Below, one piece after another: positions 53,687 through 63,775 of a DNA stretch of 64,000 nt. Position 1 is the stretch's first letter. Every line of letters begins with the position of its first letter. This DNA is from CAZRQL01 sp964602415 (GTDB lineage Bacteria; Bacteroidota; Bacteroidia; Cytophagales; Flammeovirgaceae). A program made the translations under genes and the position numbers. The stretch covers positions 15,135 through 79,134 of the forward strand of contig CAZRQL010000015.1 of assembly GCA_964602415.1 (NCBI GenBank). Reading direction: 5' to 3'. The notes beneath the pieces are model-generated. The model worked only from the letters and a program-made list of their open reading frames with translations. It was not told the DNA's origin and did no database searches.

Positions 53687-54979
53687 ATGAGATGGATACT
53701 ATTTTCTCTATTTGTTTTCAATCAATCGCTTTTTGCCCAAAAGATAGATTCCCTTGTTGCGCACTACAACGAATTTGCAGAACGATTTTTAGTGAAAGGC
53801 TCGCGCGCCAAAGGCTATTTTTCTATCAACCAACAAGGCATCAGCATGTATGCTTCGCCTACCGACAAAATTAAAAATAAGGCTGAAATCAGGGTTTTAT
53901 GGCAAGATTTGCCTGTTTTTTTGGATTTGCTCTATTACAGCGACCGTAAGTTTCAGTTTGATGCCTACCAAAAATTTGGCACTTCGGGAGTAAGTGAAGA
54001 GTTAGCCCAAGCGATATTCATACTCAAAGAAAACTACCGCCCGTTTCTGACCAACCGTACCTCCCCGCTTTCAGGCATCAAAATAGCCATAGACCCCGGG
54101 CACATAGCGGGTGATTTTGCCACAGCCAAAACCGAAGGGCGGTTTATCAGTATGGAGCACAAAGGGAAAAAGTATGAGTTTTTTGAAGCGGAGTTGGCAT
54201 TGACGACGGCTTTTTTGCTCAGGGATAGCCTTGTCAAATACGGGGCTGAGGTTTTTCTTACCCGTACTCAGGGCAATCAGGCCGCTTTCGGCAAAAGCTA
54301 TCGGCAGTGGCTGGAGAGTGATTTTAGACTGATTTTGAAGCGCAAAGGCTACACCAACGCGCAGATTAACAGCCAGATGAATACCCTGAACCGCTCTATG
54401 AGTTTCTATAAATACTTCTTGGATGCAGACCTTGAGGCCAGAGCCTCCAAAATCAACTATTTCAATCCCGACATCACCATTTTTATTCACTACAACGCCG
54501 ATTTTTACAATTCGGGCTGGAACAAACCTTCTCCCCGCAATTACAGTATGGTTTTTGTGCCGGGTGCGTTTTTGGGCGGGGAATTGTACAGCCGAGAGAT
54601 GCGCTTTGATTTTTTGAGGTTGCTCGTTTCAGGCAAGACGCGGCAGTCATTGACGCTCAGTCAGTATGTCTGCAAAGAGTTTGAAAATACCCTCAAAGTT
54701 CCTGTCGTGAGTCCCAATGAAGAACCGCCCTACCTCAAAGAGAATAGTTTGAGGATTGCTCCGGGGGTTTATGCCCGTAATCTGAGACTCAATAGATTGG
54801 TAAACAGCGTCCTTTGTTATGGAGAGCCTCTTCTCCAAGACAACGAAGACGAATTGGAACGGCTTTCTCAAAACGACTTATCCAAGGGCAAAATAGCTCC
54901 CCGTTTGGAGCAAGTGGCTCAATCATACCTGAGAGCCATATTGAACTACAGCTATGAAATAAAGACCCAAAAGCCCTAA
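53687..54979 (+). CDS. N-acetylmuramoyl-L-alanine amidase (Amidase_3)
   Basis: About 430 residues with a signal peptide (cut near SLFAQK, about residue 18). The zinc amidase domain starts with IKIAIDPGHIAGD, where the His is a metal ligand. It continues with FEAELALTTAFLLRDSL, containing the catalytic-type Glu, then HYNADFYNSG with the second His, matching Amidase_3 with a long insert. It should cleave MurNAc-L-Ala bonds in peptidoglycan. I chose the ATG at 53687. An ATG four codons upstream (53675) lies in the terminator hairpin. It converges with mazG, overlapping by 4 bases. Confidence 0.87.
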   Translation: MRWILFSLFVFNQSLFAQKIDSLVAHYNEFAERFLVKGSRAKGYFSINQQGISMYASPTDKIKNKAEIRVLWQDLPVFLDLLYYSDRKFQFDAYQKFGTSGVSEELAQAIFILKENYRPFLTNRTSPLSGIKIAIDPGHIAGDFATAKTEGRFISMEHKGKKYEFFEAELALTTAFLLRDSLVKYGAEVFLTRTQGNQAAFGKSYRQWLESDFRLILKRKGYTNAQINSQMNTLNRSMSFYKYFLDADLEARASKINYFNPDITIFIHYNADFYNSGWNKPSPRNYSMVFVPGAFLGGELYSREMRFDFLRLLVSGKTRQSLTLSQYVCKEFENTLKVPVVSPNEEPPYLKENSLRIAPGVYARNLRLNRLVNSVLCYGEPLLQDNEDELERLSQNDLSKGKIAPRLEQVAQSYLRAILNYSYEIKTQKP

Positions 54980-55755
54980 TCTTCCAGTTTTTTTGCTTCT
55001 TGCCAGAAAGTTTCCATTTCATCCAAATCCATTTCATTGAGGTTTTTGCCTATCTGTGAGGCTCTTTTTTCTATGTATTTGAATCGGGAAATAAACTTGC
55101 GGTTGGTTTTTTCGAGGGCTGCTTCGGGGTTGATGCCTGCAAAGCGCGCATAGTTCACCAGCGCAAAGAGCAAATCGCCAAATTCTTCTTCGGCTGATAC
55201 TGAGTCGGTGGCCGCTTCAAACTCAGCCAGTTCTTCTTTGACTTTGAGCCATACTTGCTCTTTTTCTTTCCAGTCAAAGCCCACACCCCGCGCTTTTTCT
55301 TGGATTCTGATGGCTTTGACCAGTGCAGGCAAAGAGGTCGGCACACCGTCCAGCACGCCTTTTTGGGATTTGCCTTCGGCCAATTTGATGCTTTCCCAGT
55401 TTCGCTTTACGTCTTCTTCGCCGCTTACTTGGGTGTCGCCGTATATGTGGGGGTGTCTGCGGATGAGTTTTTCGGCGATGGCTTGCAGCACATCGTTGAT
55501 GCCAAAATGGTTGGTTTCGGAAGCAATTTTTGAATAAAACACAATGTGGAGCAAAAGGTCTCCAAGTTCGCCTTTGAGTTCTTGCATGTTTTGCTCTAAA
55601 ATGGCTTCGGAGAGTTCATAGGTCTCTTCGATGGTCAGGTGGCGCAGCGATTCGAGGGTTTGTTTTTTGTCCCAAGGGCATTTTTCGCGCAACTCATCCA
55701 TGATTTGGAGTAGCCGCAAAAAGGATTCACTTATTTGGGATTTGTCGGCTTGCAC
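54976..55755 (-). CDS. mazG: Nucleoside triphosphate pyrophosphohydrolase MazG
   Basis: MazG hydrolyses NTPs to NMP and pyrophosphate. It shows two MazG-fold repeats: MDELREKCPWDKKQT and ETYELSEAI, then GELGDLLLHIVFYS with metal-binding acidic residues. The second repeat includes KARGVGFDWKEKEQVW, EELAEFE and EEEFGDLLFALVNYAR. The start is uncertain: the frame runs back to a GTG at 55830 inside proS, but the GTG at 55755, 18 bases past the proS stop, yields about 259 residues, the family size, and is preferred. Confidence 0.93.
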   Translation of the reverse strand: MQADKSQISESFLRLLQIMDELREKCPWDKKQTLESLRHLTIEETYELSEAILEQNMQELKGELGDLLLHIVFYSKIASETNHFGINDVLQAIAEKLIRRHPHIYGDTQVSGEEDVKRNWESIKLAEGKSQKGVLDGVPTSLPALVKAIRIQEKARGVGFDWKEKEQVWLKVKEELAEFEAATDSVSAEEEFGDLLFALVNYARFAGINPEAALEKTNRKFISRFKYIEKRASQIGKNLNEMDLDEMETFWQEAKKLED

Positions 55756-55772
55756 GTTGGAAAAATTAGAAG

Positions 55773-57245
55773 TTAATAGGCTCTTGCCCAGAGGACTTTT
55801 TGTTGCGATGGTTTTCCTGTCATGATGCACTTTCCCGGTTCGAGAGGCTGCTCAAGCGGGATGCAGCGGATGGTGGCTCCGGTTTCTTCTTTGATTTTGT
55901 CGGCGGTATCCTCTGTACCGTCCCAGTGCGCATAAATAAATCCCCCTTTTTGCTCCAATATGCTTTTAAATTCGCCCAACGTGTCGGCTTGGCTGAACAT
56001 AGAGTCGCGGAAGGTGAGGGCTTTTTGGTAGATATTGGCTTGGATTTCGTCCAAGAGCGACCTGATTTTTTGGGGCAATTCGGCGAAAGGGACGCTCATT
56101 TTTTCAAAAGTATCTCTTCTGGCTACTTCGGCGGTTTGGTTGTCGAGGTCTCTTGGGCCAATGGCAAGCCTCAGAGGGACTCCTTTGAGTTCCCACTCGG
56201 CAAACTTGAAGCCCGGACGAAGGGTGTCTCGGTCGTCAAAACGGATGCTCAACTCGGGAAGAGCCTGTTTGAGTTCATCTGCTTTGGCTTTGAGTGCTTG
56301 GAGTTCGGTTTCGTTTTTGAATATGGGCACGATGACCACGTGAATGGGTGCGAGTTTTGGCGGCAGCACCAGCCCCTCGTCGTCGGAGTGTGCCATGATT
56401 AGTGCCCCTATCAGGCGGGTACTGACCCCCCAAGATGTTCCCCAGACGTACTCTTGTTTGTTGTTTTTGTCAAGGTATTGGACTTCAAAGGCTTTGGCAA
56501 AGTTTTGTCCCAAAAAGTGGGAGGTTCCGGCTTGTAGGGCTTTGCCGTCTTGCATGAGTGCCTCGATGCAATAGGTCTCTACGGCTCCTGCAAAGCGTTC
56601 ATTTTCAGTTTTTACGCCTTTTATGACGGGCAGTGCCAAGTAGTTTTCGGCAAAATCTGCATAGACTTCGAGCATTTTTTTGGTTTCTTCTATGGCCTCT
56701 TGGGCGGTGGCGTGGGCGGTATGTCCTTCTTGCCAAAGAAACTCTGCCGTCCTGAGAAACAGGCGGGTGCGCATCTCCCAACGCACTACATTAGCCCATT
56801 GGTTGATGAGGATGGGTAGGTCGCGGTAAGATTGTATCCAGTTTTTGTAGGTACTCCATATAATAGCTTCGGAGGTAGGCCGCACGACCAGTTCTTCTTC
56901 CAGTTTGGCGGCGGGGTCAACCATGAGTTTGCCTTTGCGCTCGGGGTCGTTTTTGAGGCGGTAATGCGTAACCACGGCACACTCTTTGGCAAAGCCTTCT
57001 GCATTTTTTTCTTCGGCCTCAAACATACTTTTTGGTACAAACAGCGGAAAATAAGCGTTGTAGTGGCCGGTGTCTTTAAACATTTTGTCCAAGGTTTGCT
57101 GAATTTTTTCCCAAATGGCATAGCCGTAGGGCTTGATGACCATACAGCCCCTCACCGATGAGTTTTCGGCCAAATCAGCGGCTTTTATCAACTCATTGTA
57201 CCATGCAGAATAGTCTTCACTGCGTTTGGGGATGGCCTTGCTCAT
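55773..57245 (-). CDS. proS: Prolyl-tRNA synthetase (ProS type 3)
   Basis: A 490-residue class II aminoacyl-tRNA synthetase, the compact archaeal/eukaryotic-like form without the bacterial editing insertion. Motif 2/3 elements include [35 protein letters not shown] and [14 protein letters not shown]; an anticodon-binding domain follows ([26 protein letters not shown]) and the C-terminal segment includes [12 protein letters not shown]. The ATG at 57245 is preferred to an upstream TTG. The mazG gene follows closely. Confidence 0.96.
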   Translation of the reverse strand: MSKAIPKRSEDYSAWYNELIKAADLAENSSVRGCMVIKPYGYAIWEKIQQTLDKMFKDTGHYNAYFPLFVPKSMFEAEEKNAEGFAKECAVVTHYRLKNDPERKGKLMVDPAAKLEEELVVRPTSEAIIWSTYKNWIQSYRDLPILINQWANVVRWEMRTRLFLRTAEFLWQEGHTAHATAQEAIEETKKMLEVYADFAENYLALPVIKGVKTENERFAGAVETYCIEALMQDGKALQAGTSHFLGQNFAKAFEVQYLDKNNKQEYVWGTSWGVSTRLIGALIMAHSDDEGLVLPPKLAPIHVVIVPIFKNETELQALKAKADELKQALPELSIRFDDRDTLRPGFKFAEWELKGVPLRLAIGPRDLDNQTAEVARRDTFEKMSVPFAELPQKIRSLLDEIQANIYQKALTFRDSMFSQADTLGEFKSILEQKGGFIYAHWDGTEDTADKIKEETGATIRCIPLEQPLEPGKCIMTGKPSQQKVLWARAY

Positions 57246-57310
57246 AGTTTGTTTTTTGTGCAAAAAAAGTCAATTTTTGTATGACGTAAAAAACTATTTT
57301 CTTGTCTGCT

Positions 57311-60295
57311 ATGAAGGCTTGCATATTTTCTTTGTTGTGGATGTTTGCTTATTGCTCAAGCCTCGCTCAACAGCCTTTTACTTGGAGGTACACAGAAGAG
57401 GATGGCCTTCCCAGCATGACGATTTACGACATTCTTGTTGGAAAGGACAAATTTATTTACTTAGGTACTGATGCGGGCTGCTACCGCTTTGATGGCTTGG
57501 GCTTTGTTTATTTGCCGGCAATAAAAACCCGCTCCAGAGGACTCACCAATGCCCAATACTGTAAGGATAACAAAATCTGGTACAAAAACTTTTCAGGGCA
57601 GATCTTTTATCTTGAAAACGATAGCCTCAAGGTCTTGGAAAGTTGGGAGCGATTCGGACAAGCCCAAGACATCAATTATTTTGCTTTCGACTCACAAAAT
57701 AGACTTTGGCTACAGACCACATCCGGCAACGTGTTTTATAGCAATCCTGAGAAAACAGAGTTCAAAGCTCTACAAACATCTTTAATACAACTATCCAAAA
57801 AACAAGTGTTTAGTGCGGTGGTTCATCAAGACACTCTTTTTGCATCTATATTGCAGACAGGGGTGGTGTTGGTGCTGGACGTGGTTTCCAACAAAGGCAG
57901 GCTTATTGATGTGGGTGCTGACATCAAGAGCCTGTACTTGGGTACTTCAAACGGGTGTGTGTATGCGCAAGAGTCAAGCGGTAAGCGTGAGTTTTTTTTA
58001 TGGAAAAATGGATTCCTACACAAAAACCTGAAAATTACCCATTTATTGAAAGATAGACGCATCCTCAACCAGACAGGGAGCGCGACCGTGCCCCCAAAGG
58101 CGGCACAGCATTTTTGGATTATTACCAACAAAGGGGCTTTTTATATTAATCGGGATTCGAGTTATTTTGGCATACTTCCCGATGAAGCCGTAACAGATGC
58201 AGCCCAAGATTACGAGGGCAACTATTGGTTTTCTACTGCTCTTGACGGTCTTCACATGATACCTTCTTTGTCGGTAAAAGCTTATACGCACGAAAATTCC
58301 CACTGGAAAGACTCCAGAATTACTCAATTGGCGCGAGGGCCTCAAGGTTCGATGTTTGTTGGTTGCTATGATGGGGGGCTTTTTTGGGTGGATAAAAACA
58401 TGCGCCTGCTCAAAGAGTACAAAAAAACAATGGGTGGCGGAGTGGAAGTTGAGTTTTTGAGTTTTGATTCGGCTCGTTCCTTGCTCTACACCTCAAAAGC
58501 GATTTACCACATCAACCAAAGTGAACCTATTTTTGATGGCTATTACATCAAAGAAGGTGTTTTTTTTGGCGATTATGCTTTTGTTGCGGCTTCTACCTTT
58601 TCGGGCTTTATACAAATGCAAGACAATGCCGATAAAACCAAATTAAAGTATTTTTTTCTAAATAGCCCTAATGTACTAAAAACAAGCCGTGGGTATTGGG
58701 TGCTTAATTTGAACGCCATTCGCTCAAGATGCGTGCTGTTTGACCAAAAGAAAGACGAATATTGGATCGGGGACTCTGATGGCTTAAAAAAATATGATTC
58801 CTATGCCCGCAAAACAGAAATAAAAGACACAAGCGGCGCGCCCATCATTGCTGTCTCTTTGAGTCAGCATGTCGGGGGTACTATAGCCGTTTCGACGATG
58901 CAGCAAGGGATTTATGTGATCAACAACGGCCAAGTTACCCATCATTTTACAAAAAAGAATGGCTTAAAGACCGACATGGGTGGTAAAATCAGCCTTTATG
59001 AGCCTACCCCCGGGAAAATCGAAATCTGGCAGTGCACAGACAGAGGGATACAATTCATAGACTTACAAGACCAACAAATACAATTTATAGACAAACGGGA
59101 TGGGTTGGGGACGGATTTGGTGATGGATCTGCTTCTCATCGGGGATACTGTTTGGGCAGCCACCAATATTGGCTTGCTCAAATTGCCTCGAGACCTAAAA
59201 GAGCCTAACCTTGTAGCACCTGTTATCTACCTGAAAAGTGTCAAAATCAAAGAAAGAGACACTCTTTTGAGTGAAAAGTACGTTTTGAACCACACACAAA
59301 ATAATATTTATATCAGTTTTCAAGCCCTTAGCTACAAAAGTCATGGGTCTTTCAAATACAAATACCGTTTGTTGGGATTGGACACCAATTGGATTTATAC
59401 ACAGAGCAGCAACAACTTTGCCCGCTTTTTGTCTTTGCCGTACGGATCATTTCTCTTTGAAGCCAAAGCCATCAACGAAGACGGTACAGAAAGCCAGCAA
59501 CCGATCCACGTTGCCATCGAGGTATTGCAGCCCTATTGGCAAAAATGGTGGTTTTTGGTGTTGATTTTCATGGCGACCATGCTGGCTTTGACGGCGGTTT
59601 TTTTGTATATTTTGGCCAACATCAGAACCAGAAATAAATTGACCTTGTCTAAAACGGAATTGGAGAGAGATTTGCGCACCTCCAGACTCGCCAGCCTGAG
59701 GGCACAAATGAACCCCCATTTTATCTTCAATGCCCTCAATTCGATACAGGAGTTTATTTTGCTCAACGACAAAAAACAAGCAAACTTCTATCTGGGCAAG
59801 TTTGCCAATTTGATGCGGTTGGTGTTGGATATGAGCAACCAAGACAAAGTTTGTCTGGAAGACGAGATTAAATCGCTCGAAATTTACCTCCAACTCGAAG
59901 CACTCAGATTTGAAGAAGGCTTCCAATACCAAATCAATGTAGAGCAAGCCATAGACCCCCACGAGATTTTTATTCCTCCCATGCTTATACAGCCTTATGT
60001 AGAAAATGCCATCAAACACGGTTTGATGCACATAAAAGGCGAGAAAAAACTCGAAATTTCTTTTTCTATTGTTTGGAAAAATAATAAAAAAATGCTTGGC
60101 TGTACGGTGGAAGACAATGGAATCGGCAGACAAAAATCCAAACAACTCCAAGCCAATCGCACCAAAAGCCACGCTTCATTTGCAACAGGAGCCACAGCCA
60201 AAAGATTGGAACTTCTCTACTATGGCCGCCAAGTTGAGACACTGGTCGAAGACTTGCCTCAAGGCACAAAGGTTTTTATTACTATCCCTGTCTAA
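57311..60295 (+). CDS. Propeller-type sensor histidine kinase (LytS-like)
   Basis: A 994-residue sensor. It has a signal peptide (cut near SLAQQ), propeller repeats of the two-component-regulator type (LPSMTIYDILVGKDKFIYLGTD is an example, split over two strands), a Y_Y_Y domain, a transmembrane helix near 745-768, and a His_kinase domain. The phosphoacceptor His803 is in QMNPHFIFNALNS, the N-box is VENAIKHG near 897, and the G-box is VEDNGIGR near 932. Such kinases usually signal to a LytTR regulator, but none is adjacent, so it is an orphan here. I chose the ATG at 57311 over a TTG three codons upstream. Confidence 0.9.
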   Translation: MKACIFSLLWMFAYCSSLAQQPFTWRYTEEDGLPSMTIYDILVGKDKFIYLGTDAGCYRFDGLGFVYLPAIKTRSRGLTNAQYCKDNKIWYKNFSGQIFYLENDSLKVLESWERFGQAQDINYFAFDSQNRLWLQTTSGNVFYSNPEKTEFKALQTSLIQLSKKQVFSAVVHQDTLFASILQTGVVLVLDVVSNKGRLIDVGADIKSLYLGTSNGCVYAQESSGKREFFLWKNGFLHKNLKITHLLKDRRILNQTGSATVPPKAAQHFWIITNKGAFYINRDSSYFGILPDEAVTDAAQDYEGNYWFSTALDGLHMIPSLSVKAYTHENSHWKDSRITQLARGPQGSMFVGCYDGGLFWVDKNMRLLKEYKKTMGGGVEVEFLSFDSARSLLYTSKAIYHINQSEPIFDGYYIKEGVFFGDYAFVAASTFSGFIQMQDNADKTKLKYFFLNSPNVLKTSRGYWVLNLNAIRSRCVLFDQKKDEYWIGDSDGLKKYDSYARKTEIKDTSGAPIIAVSLSQHVGGTIAVSTMQQGIYVINNGQVTHHFTKKNGLKTDMGGKISLYEPTPGKIEIWQCTDRGIQFIDLQDQQIQFIDKRDGLGTDLVMDLLLIGDTVWAATNIGLLKLPRDLKEPNLVAPVIYLKSVKIKERDTLLSEKYVLNHTQNNIYISFQALSYKSHGSFKYKYRLLGLDTNWIYTQSSNNFARFLSLPYGSFLFEAKAINEDGTESQQPIHVAIEVLQPYWQKWWFLVLIFMATMLALTAVFLYILANIRTRNKLTLSKTELERDLRTSRLASLRAQMNPHFIFNALNSIQEFILLNDKKQANFYLGKFANLMRLVLDMSNQDKVCLEDEIKSLEIYLQLEALRFEEGFQYQINVEQAIDPHEIFIPPMLIQPYVENAIKHGLMHIKGEKKLEISFSIVWKNNKKMLGCTVEDNGIGRQKSKQLQANRTKSHASFATGATAKRLELLYYGRQVETLVEDLPQGTKVFITIPV

Positions 60296-60304
60296 ATGGA
60301 CTTT

Positions 60305-61633
60305 TCAAGCAATTAGAGCATGTTGTTTTTGGGTTGCAACTTCTATGCCGTACAAAAGGCCGTCAGGTTGGATATTTTCTAACAAAGTGAAACTTATTTC
60401 ATTGATTTTCAAAGGGTCGTATTCTTGTTTAACGCGCACGTAGTTGTCCGTAAAGCCCGACATATATCCATTTTCTACGTCTGCTTCCCAAAGCACGGGT
60501 TTTATTTTTCCAATCTGTTTTTCATAAAAAGCGCGTTTTTTCTTTTCCGATAGGCTGATGAGCTGGGTGGTTCGCTCTTGTCGGATTCGGTTGGGCACTC
60601 GTCCGGATAACTCGGCTGCGGGTGTGTTGGCGCGTTCCGAGTATGTAAACACATGCAAGTAGTTCACATCCAGCTCATTTAAGAAGTAATAGGTTTCTAA
60701 AAATTCTTGCACTCCCTCTGCGGGAAACCCCGTAATCACATCAACCCCTATGCAGGCATCAGGCATCACCTTTCGGATTTGTGCTACCCTGCGCTCGTAG
60801 AGTGCGCGGTTGTAGCGGCGGTACATGGCACGCAATATTTTGTCGCTGCCCGATTGCAGAGGCATGTGAAAATGAGGCATAAACCGCTCCGATGTGGCGC
60901 AAAACTCAATGATTTCTTCGTGAAGTAAGTTAGGCTCTACCGATGAGATGCGGTAGCGTTCTACTTCTTTGACTTGGTCTAAGGCTTTGAGCAATTCCAA
61001 AAAAGTATGCCGTCTGATTCCGTTTACTATACCAAAATCCCCCAAGTTCACGCCGGTAAGCACCACCTCTCGCACCCCCGACTGAGCCAACAGGCGCGCT
61101 TGCTCTACTGCTTCATCGGGTGTACCGCTTCGGCTGCGGCCTCTTGCCAAAGGAATGGTACAAAATGAGCAGTTGTAATTGCAGCCGTCTTGAAGTTTGA
61201 GAAAACTGCGGGTTCTATCGCCCAGCGAGTAGCCACTCACAAACTCACGGGCTTCGCTGATAGCTTTTGCAAACACTTGGGGTTTGTCTTGTTTTACAAA
61301 TCCATCCAATACCTCAAGGAGTCTAAATTTTTCTGATGCCCCCAGCACGGCATCTACGCCCTCTATTTCCGCAATTTCTTGAGGTTTGAGTTGGGCATAA
61401 CAACCCACTATGGCCACAAAACTGTCAGGAGAGAACTTTTTAGCTTCTTTGACTACTTTTTTGCATTTGCGGTCGGCGTGGTCGGTTACCGAGCAGGTGT
61501 TGATGATGTAAATGTCAGCCCCATCTGTAAAATCTACTCTCTGGTAGCCTTTTTGCTCAAATAGCCGCGCAATGGTCGAAGTCTCCGAAAAATTCAACTT
61601 ACAGCCCAACGTATAAAAAGCCACTTTTTTCAT
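60305..61633 (-). CDS. mtaB: tRNA t6A37 methylthiotransferase MtaB
   Basis: A 442-residue radical-SAM enzyme that converts t6A to ms2t6A at position 37 of some tRNAs. The three N-terminal MTTase cysteines are in LGCKLN (Cys11), NTCSV and VGCYAQ; the radical SAM cluster is CNYNCSFCTIP near residue 145. A C-terminal TRAM domain carries the GIEVATQKQ ending. The ATG at 61633 gives the family N-terminus (MKKVAFYTLGCKLN); the longer frame is not conserved. It pairs functionally with miaA in tRNA position 37 modification, though far apart. Confidence 0.94.
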   Translation of the reverse strand: MKKVAFYTLGCKLNFSETSTIARLFEQKGYQRVDFTDGADIYIINTCSVTDHADRKCKKVVKEAKKFSPDSFVAIVGCYAQLKPQEIAEIEGVDAVLGASEKFRLLEVLDGFVKQDKPQVFAKAISEAREFVSGYSLGDRTRSFLKLQDGCNYNCSFCTIPLARGRSRSGTPDEAVEQARLLAQSGVREVVLTGVNLGDFGIVNGIRRHTFLELLKALDQVKEVERYRISSVEPNLLHEEIIEFCATSERFMPHFHMPLQSGSDKILRAMYRRYNRALYERRVAQIRKVMPDACIGVDVITGFPAEGVQEFLETYYFLNELDVNYLHVFTYSERANTPAAELSGRVPNRIRQERTTQLISLSEKKKRAFYEKQIGKIKPVLWEADVENGYMSGFTDNYVRVKQEYDPLKINEISFTLLENIQPDGLLYGIEVATQKQHALIA

Positions 61634-61637
61634 TTTG

Positions 61638-61645
61638 CAAAAATA
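61638..61645 (-). promoter_or_regulatory. Candidate -7 element for mtaB
   Basis: A perfect TATTTTTG on the minus strand ends 4 bases before the mtaB ATG, the same distance as at surE. No well-spaced TTTG precedes it, so the call is tentative; if used, the mRNA would be leaderless. Confidence 0.35.
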
Positions 61646-61681
61646 ACAAGTACAAGCAAAAAACGATTTTAGCTTTGGGTT

Positions 61682-62368
61682 ATGAAAAAATACCGGTGGG
61701 TTTTGTTGGCATGGTTGTGTGTGTCTTGCTTTGAGATAAAAGAAAGCGTATCTCTGACAGAAAAGGGAGGGGGGCATTACCGGCTGTTGATAGATTTTTC
61801 GCAAAGTGCAGATGTGGTGCGTCAGGTGCTCAAAGCTACCCAAGACCCGGGCTCAAACCCTTTTGAAGGGACTCCGGAGCCTATTTACGAACTTAGCGAT
61901 ATACTGGACTCTGCGCTACTACAACTTTCTTTTTTCAAAGGAATTTCAAACTCCAAAAAAATATTTGATGCCGATAAACTTATTTTGGGTTATGAATTTG
62001 ATTTTCAAAAACTTGAAAATCTCAACTCTGTTCTCAATTTTATGAATTATACATTTTTCAAAGAAAAAAAACAGACTTTTATTTCCTATTCCAAAAAAGG
62101 AGAACTGGCCATCAACAACGTAGTAAATATCAAAGAACTTCTAAAAGGTCTTGATTACCAAACTGATACTCTTTATCTCAATACCAAAAAAACGATACTC
62201 CAAACCGCTACTTACGAGCTGCAAATGACTTTTCCCAAGAGGGTCAAGAAAAGCCGCAATTACAGATTTGTTTTGTCTGATGACCGTAAAACGTTAAGTT
62301 TGCGCTTCCCACTCGAAAAAATCATAAATTCACAAACCCGAGTGGGTAACAGAATCAAATTCAAATAA
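61682..62368 (+). CDS. Putative lipoprotein of unknown function
   Basis: A 228-residue protein with a short signal and lipobox-like CVSC (Cys16), so it is probably a lipoprotein. The mature part is a mixed helix/strand domain with no family I recognise (RLLIDFSQSADVVRQVL; LILGYEFDFQKLENLNS). It diverges from mtaB and lies 26 bases before metK, so it may be expressed with metK. Confidence 0.72.
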   Translation: MKKYRWVLLAWLCVSCFEIKESVSLTEKGGGHYRLLIDFSQSADVVRQVLKATQDPGSNPFEGTPEPIYELSDILDSALLQLSFFKGISNSKKIFDADKLILGYEFDFQKLENLNSVLNFMNYTFFKEKKQTFISYSKKGELAINNVVNIKELLKGLDYQTDTLYLNTKKTILQTATYELQMTFPKRVKKSRNYRFVLSDDRKTLSLRFPLEKIINSQTRVGNRIKFK

Positions 62369-62394
62369 ATATTAACCTAAATATTGTTTTTTAA

Positions 62395-63672
62395 ATGGCT
62401 TATCTTTTCACTTCTGAATCGGTGTCTGAAGGGCACCCCGACAAAGTAGCAGACCAAATTTCTGACGCGGTTTTGGATGCGATGCTTATGCAAGATCCGG
62501 ACTCGCGCGTGGCTTGCGAAACACTGGTTACCACAGGTTTGGCGGTGGTGGCCGGAGAAATTACGACCAAGGCTTATGTAGAAATACCTGACGTGGTTCG
62601 AGATACCATACAGCGCATAGGATACAACAGCGACCAATACCGCTTTGACTCACAGTCTTGCGCTGTCGTTGTTGCCGTACATAGCCAGTCGCCCGATATA
62701 GCCCAAGGAGTCAATGAGGGGCAAGGCCTCGACCGTGAGCAAGGTGCAGGCGACCAGGGCATGATGTTTGGCTATGCCAGTATCGAAACCCCTGAGTTCA
62801 TGCCCATGGCTTTGGCTTTTTCGCACAGGATAGTAAAAGAGATTGCCAATATCCGCAAAAATGAAATCGAACTCATGCCTTATTTGCGTCCTGACACCAA
62901 AGCCCAAGTTACCATTGAGTACCAAGACAATAAGCCCAAGCGCGTACACACCATTGTGGTATCTACCCAGCACGATGAGTTCGATACCGAGCCAAACATG
63001 CTCAAAAGAATATCCGAAGATATTCGTAAACATGTGATTCCAAGGGTGATACCTCCTCATTTGCTTGATGCCAATACCATATACCACATCAACCCCACCG
63101 GCAAATTTGTGATTGGGGGGCCTCATGGCGATAGCGGTTTGACAGGCAGAAAAATTATTGTGGATACTTATGGCGGCAAAGGAGCGCATGGCGGTGGTGC
63201 TTTTTCAGGCAAAGACCCCTCCAAAGTAGATAGAAGTGCCGCTTATGCTGCCCGCCATATAGCCAAAAACTTAGTTGCTGCCGGAGTAGCCGAAGAGGTT
63301 TTGGTGCAAGTAGCCTACGCCATCGGGGTATCTAAACCCGTATCCATCAACGTCAATACCTACGGCACTGCAAAAGTATCTCTCAACGATGAGCAAATCG
63401 CCCTCAAAGTAGCCGAACTCTTTGATATGCGCCCCCGCGCCATCATAGAACGGTTCAAACTAAAAAATCCAATTTACTCACCCACAGCAGCTTATGGACA
63501 CATGGGCAGAGAACCCTACACCCAAAACGTGGACTTTATGCTCGTTGAGGTCAAAGAAGACAACGACGCTAAAGTTGAGACCCGCCGCAAAATCACTAAG
63601 CCCGTGGAGTTTTTTACTTGGGAGAAATTGGATTACGTCCAAGCAGTCAAAGAGGCATTTGGATTGAAATAA
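62395..63672 (+). CDS. metK: S-adenosylmethionine synthetase
   Basis: MetK makes SAM from ATP and methionine. The 425-residue length is in range. The N-terminal [20 protein letters not shown], including a methionine/ATP-binding His, the [12 protein letters not shown] motif near 120, and the P-loop-like [19 protein letters not shown] near 275 are all intact. SAM from this enzyme feeds the methyltransferases in the window (cheR, the RsmB-type enzyme, mtaB). A strong terminator follows. Confidence 0.97.
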   Translation: MAYLFTSESVSEGHPDKVADQISDAVLDAMLMQDPDSRVACETLVTTGLAVVAGEITTKAYVEIPDVVRDTIQRIGYNSDQYRFDSQSCAVVVAVHSQSPDIAQGVNEGQGLDREQGAGDQGMMFGYASIETPEFMPMALAFSHRIVKEIANIRKNEIELMPYLRPDTKAQVTIEYQDNKPKRVHTIVVSTQHDEFDTEPNMLKRISEDIRKHVIPRVIPPHLLDANTIYHINPTGKFVIGGPHGDSGLTGRKIIVDTYGGKGAHGGGAFSGKDPSKVDRSAAYAARHIAKNLVAAGVAEEVLVQVAYAIGVSKPVSINVNTYGTAKVSLNDEQIALKVAELFDMRPRAIIERFKLKNPIYSPTAAYGHMGREPYTQNVDFMLVEVKEDNDAKVETRRKITKPVEFFTWEKLDYVQAVKEAFGLK

Positions 63673-63723
63673 ACCCACCGATCTCAAAGCTCATGGATTT
63701 TTTCAAAAACCAACTGTAATTAA

Positions 63724-63755
63724 AAAAAGGCAACCATCCATTTGGTTGCCTTTTT
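63724..63755. terminator. Bidirectional terminator between metK and the T9SS cargo gene
   Basis: Perfect 13-bp inverted repeat (63724-63736 with 63743-63755), 6-base loop, A run on one side and T run on the other. It would stop metK transcripts and, in the other direction, those of the convergent gene ending at 63776. Confidence 0.92.
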
Positions 63756-63775
63756 GTTAAGCGATTGTTGGCCAA

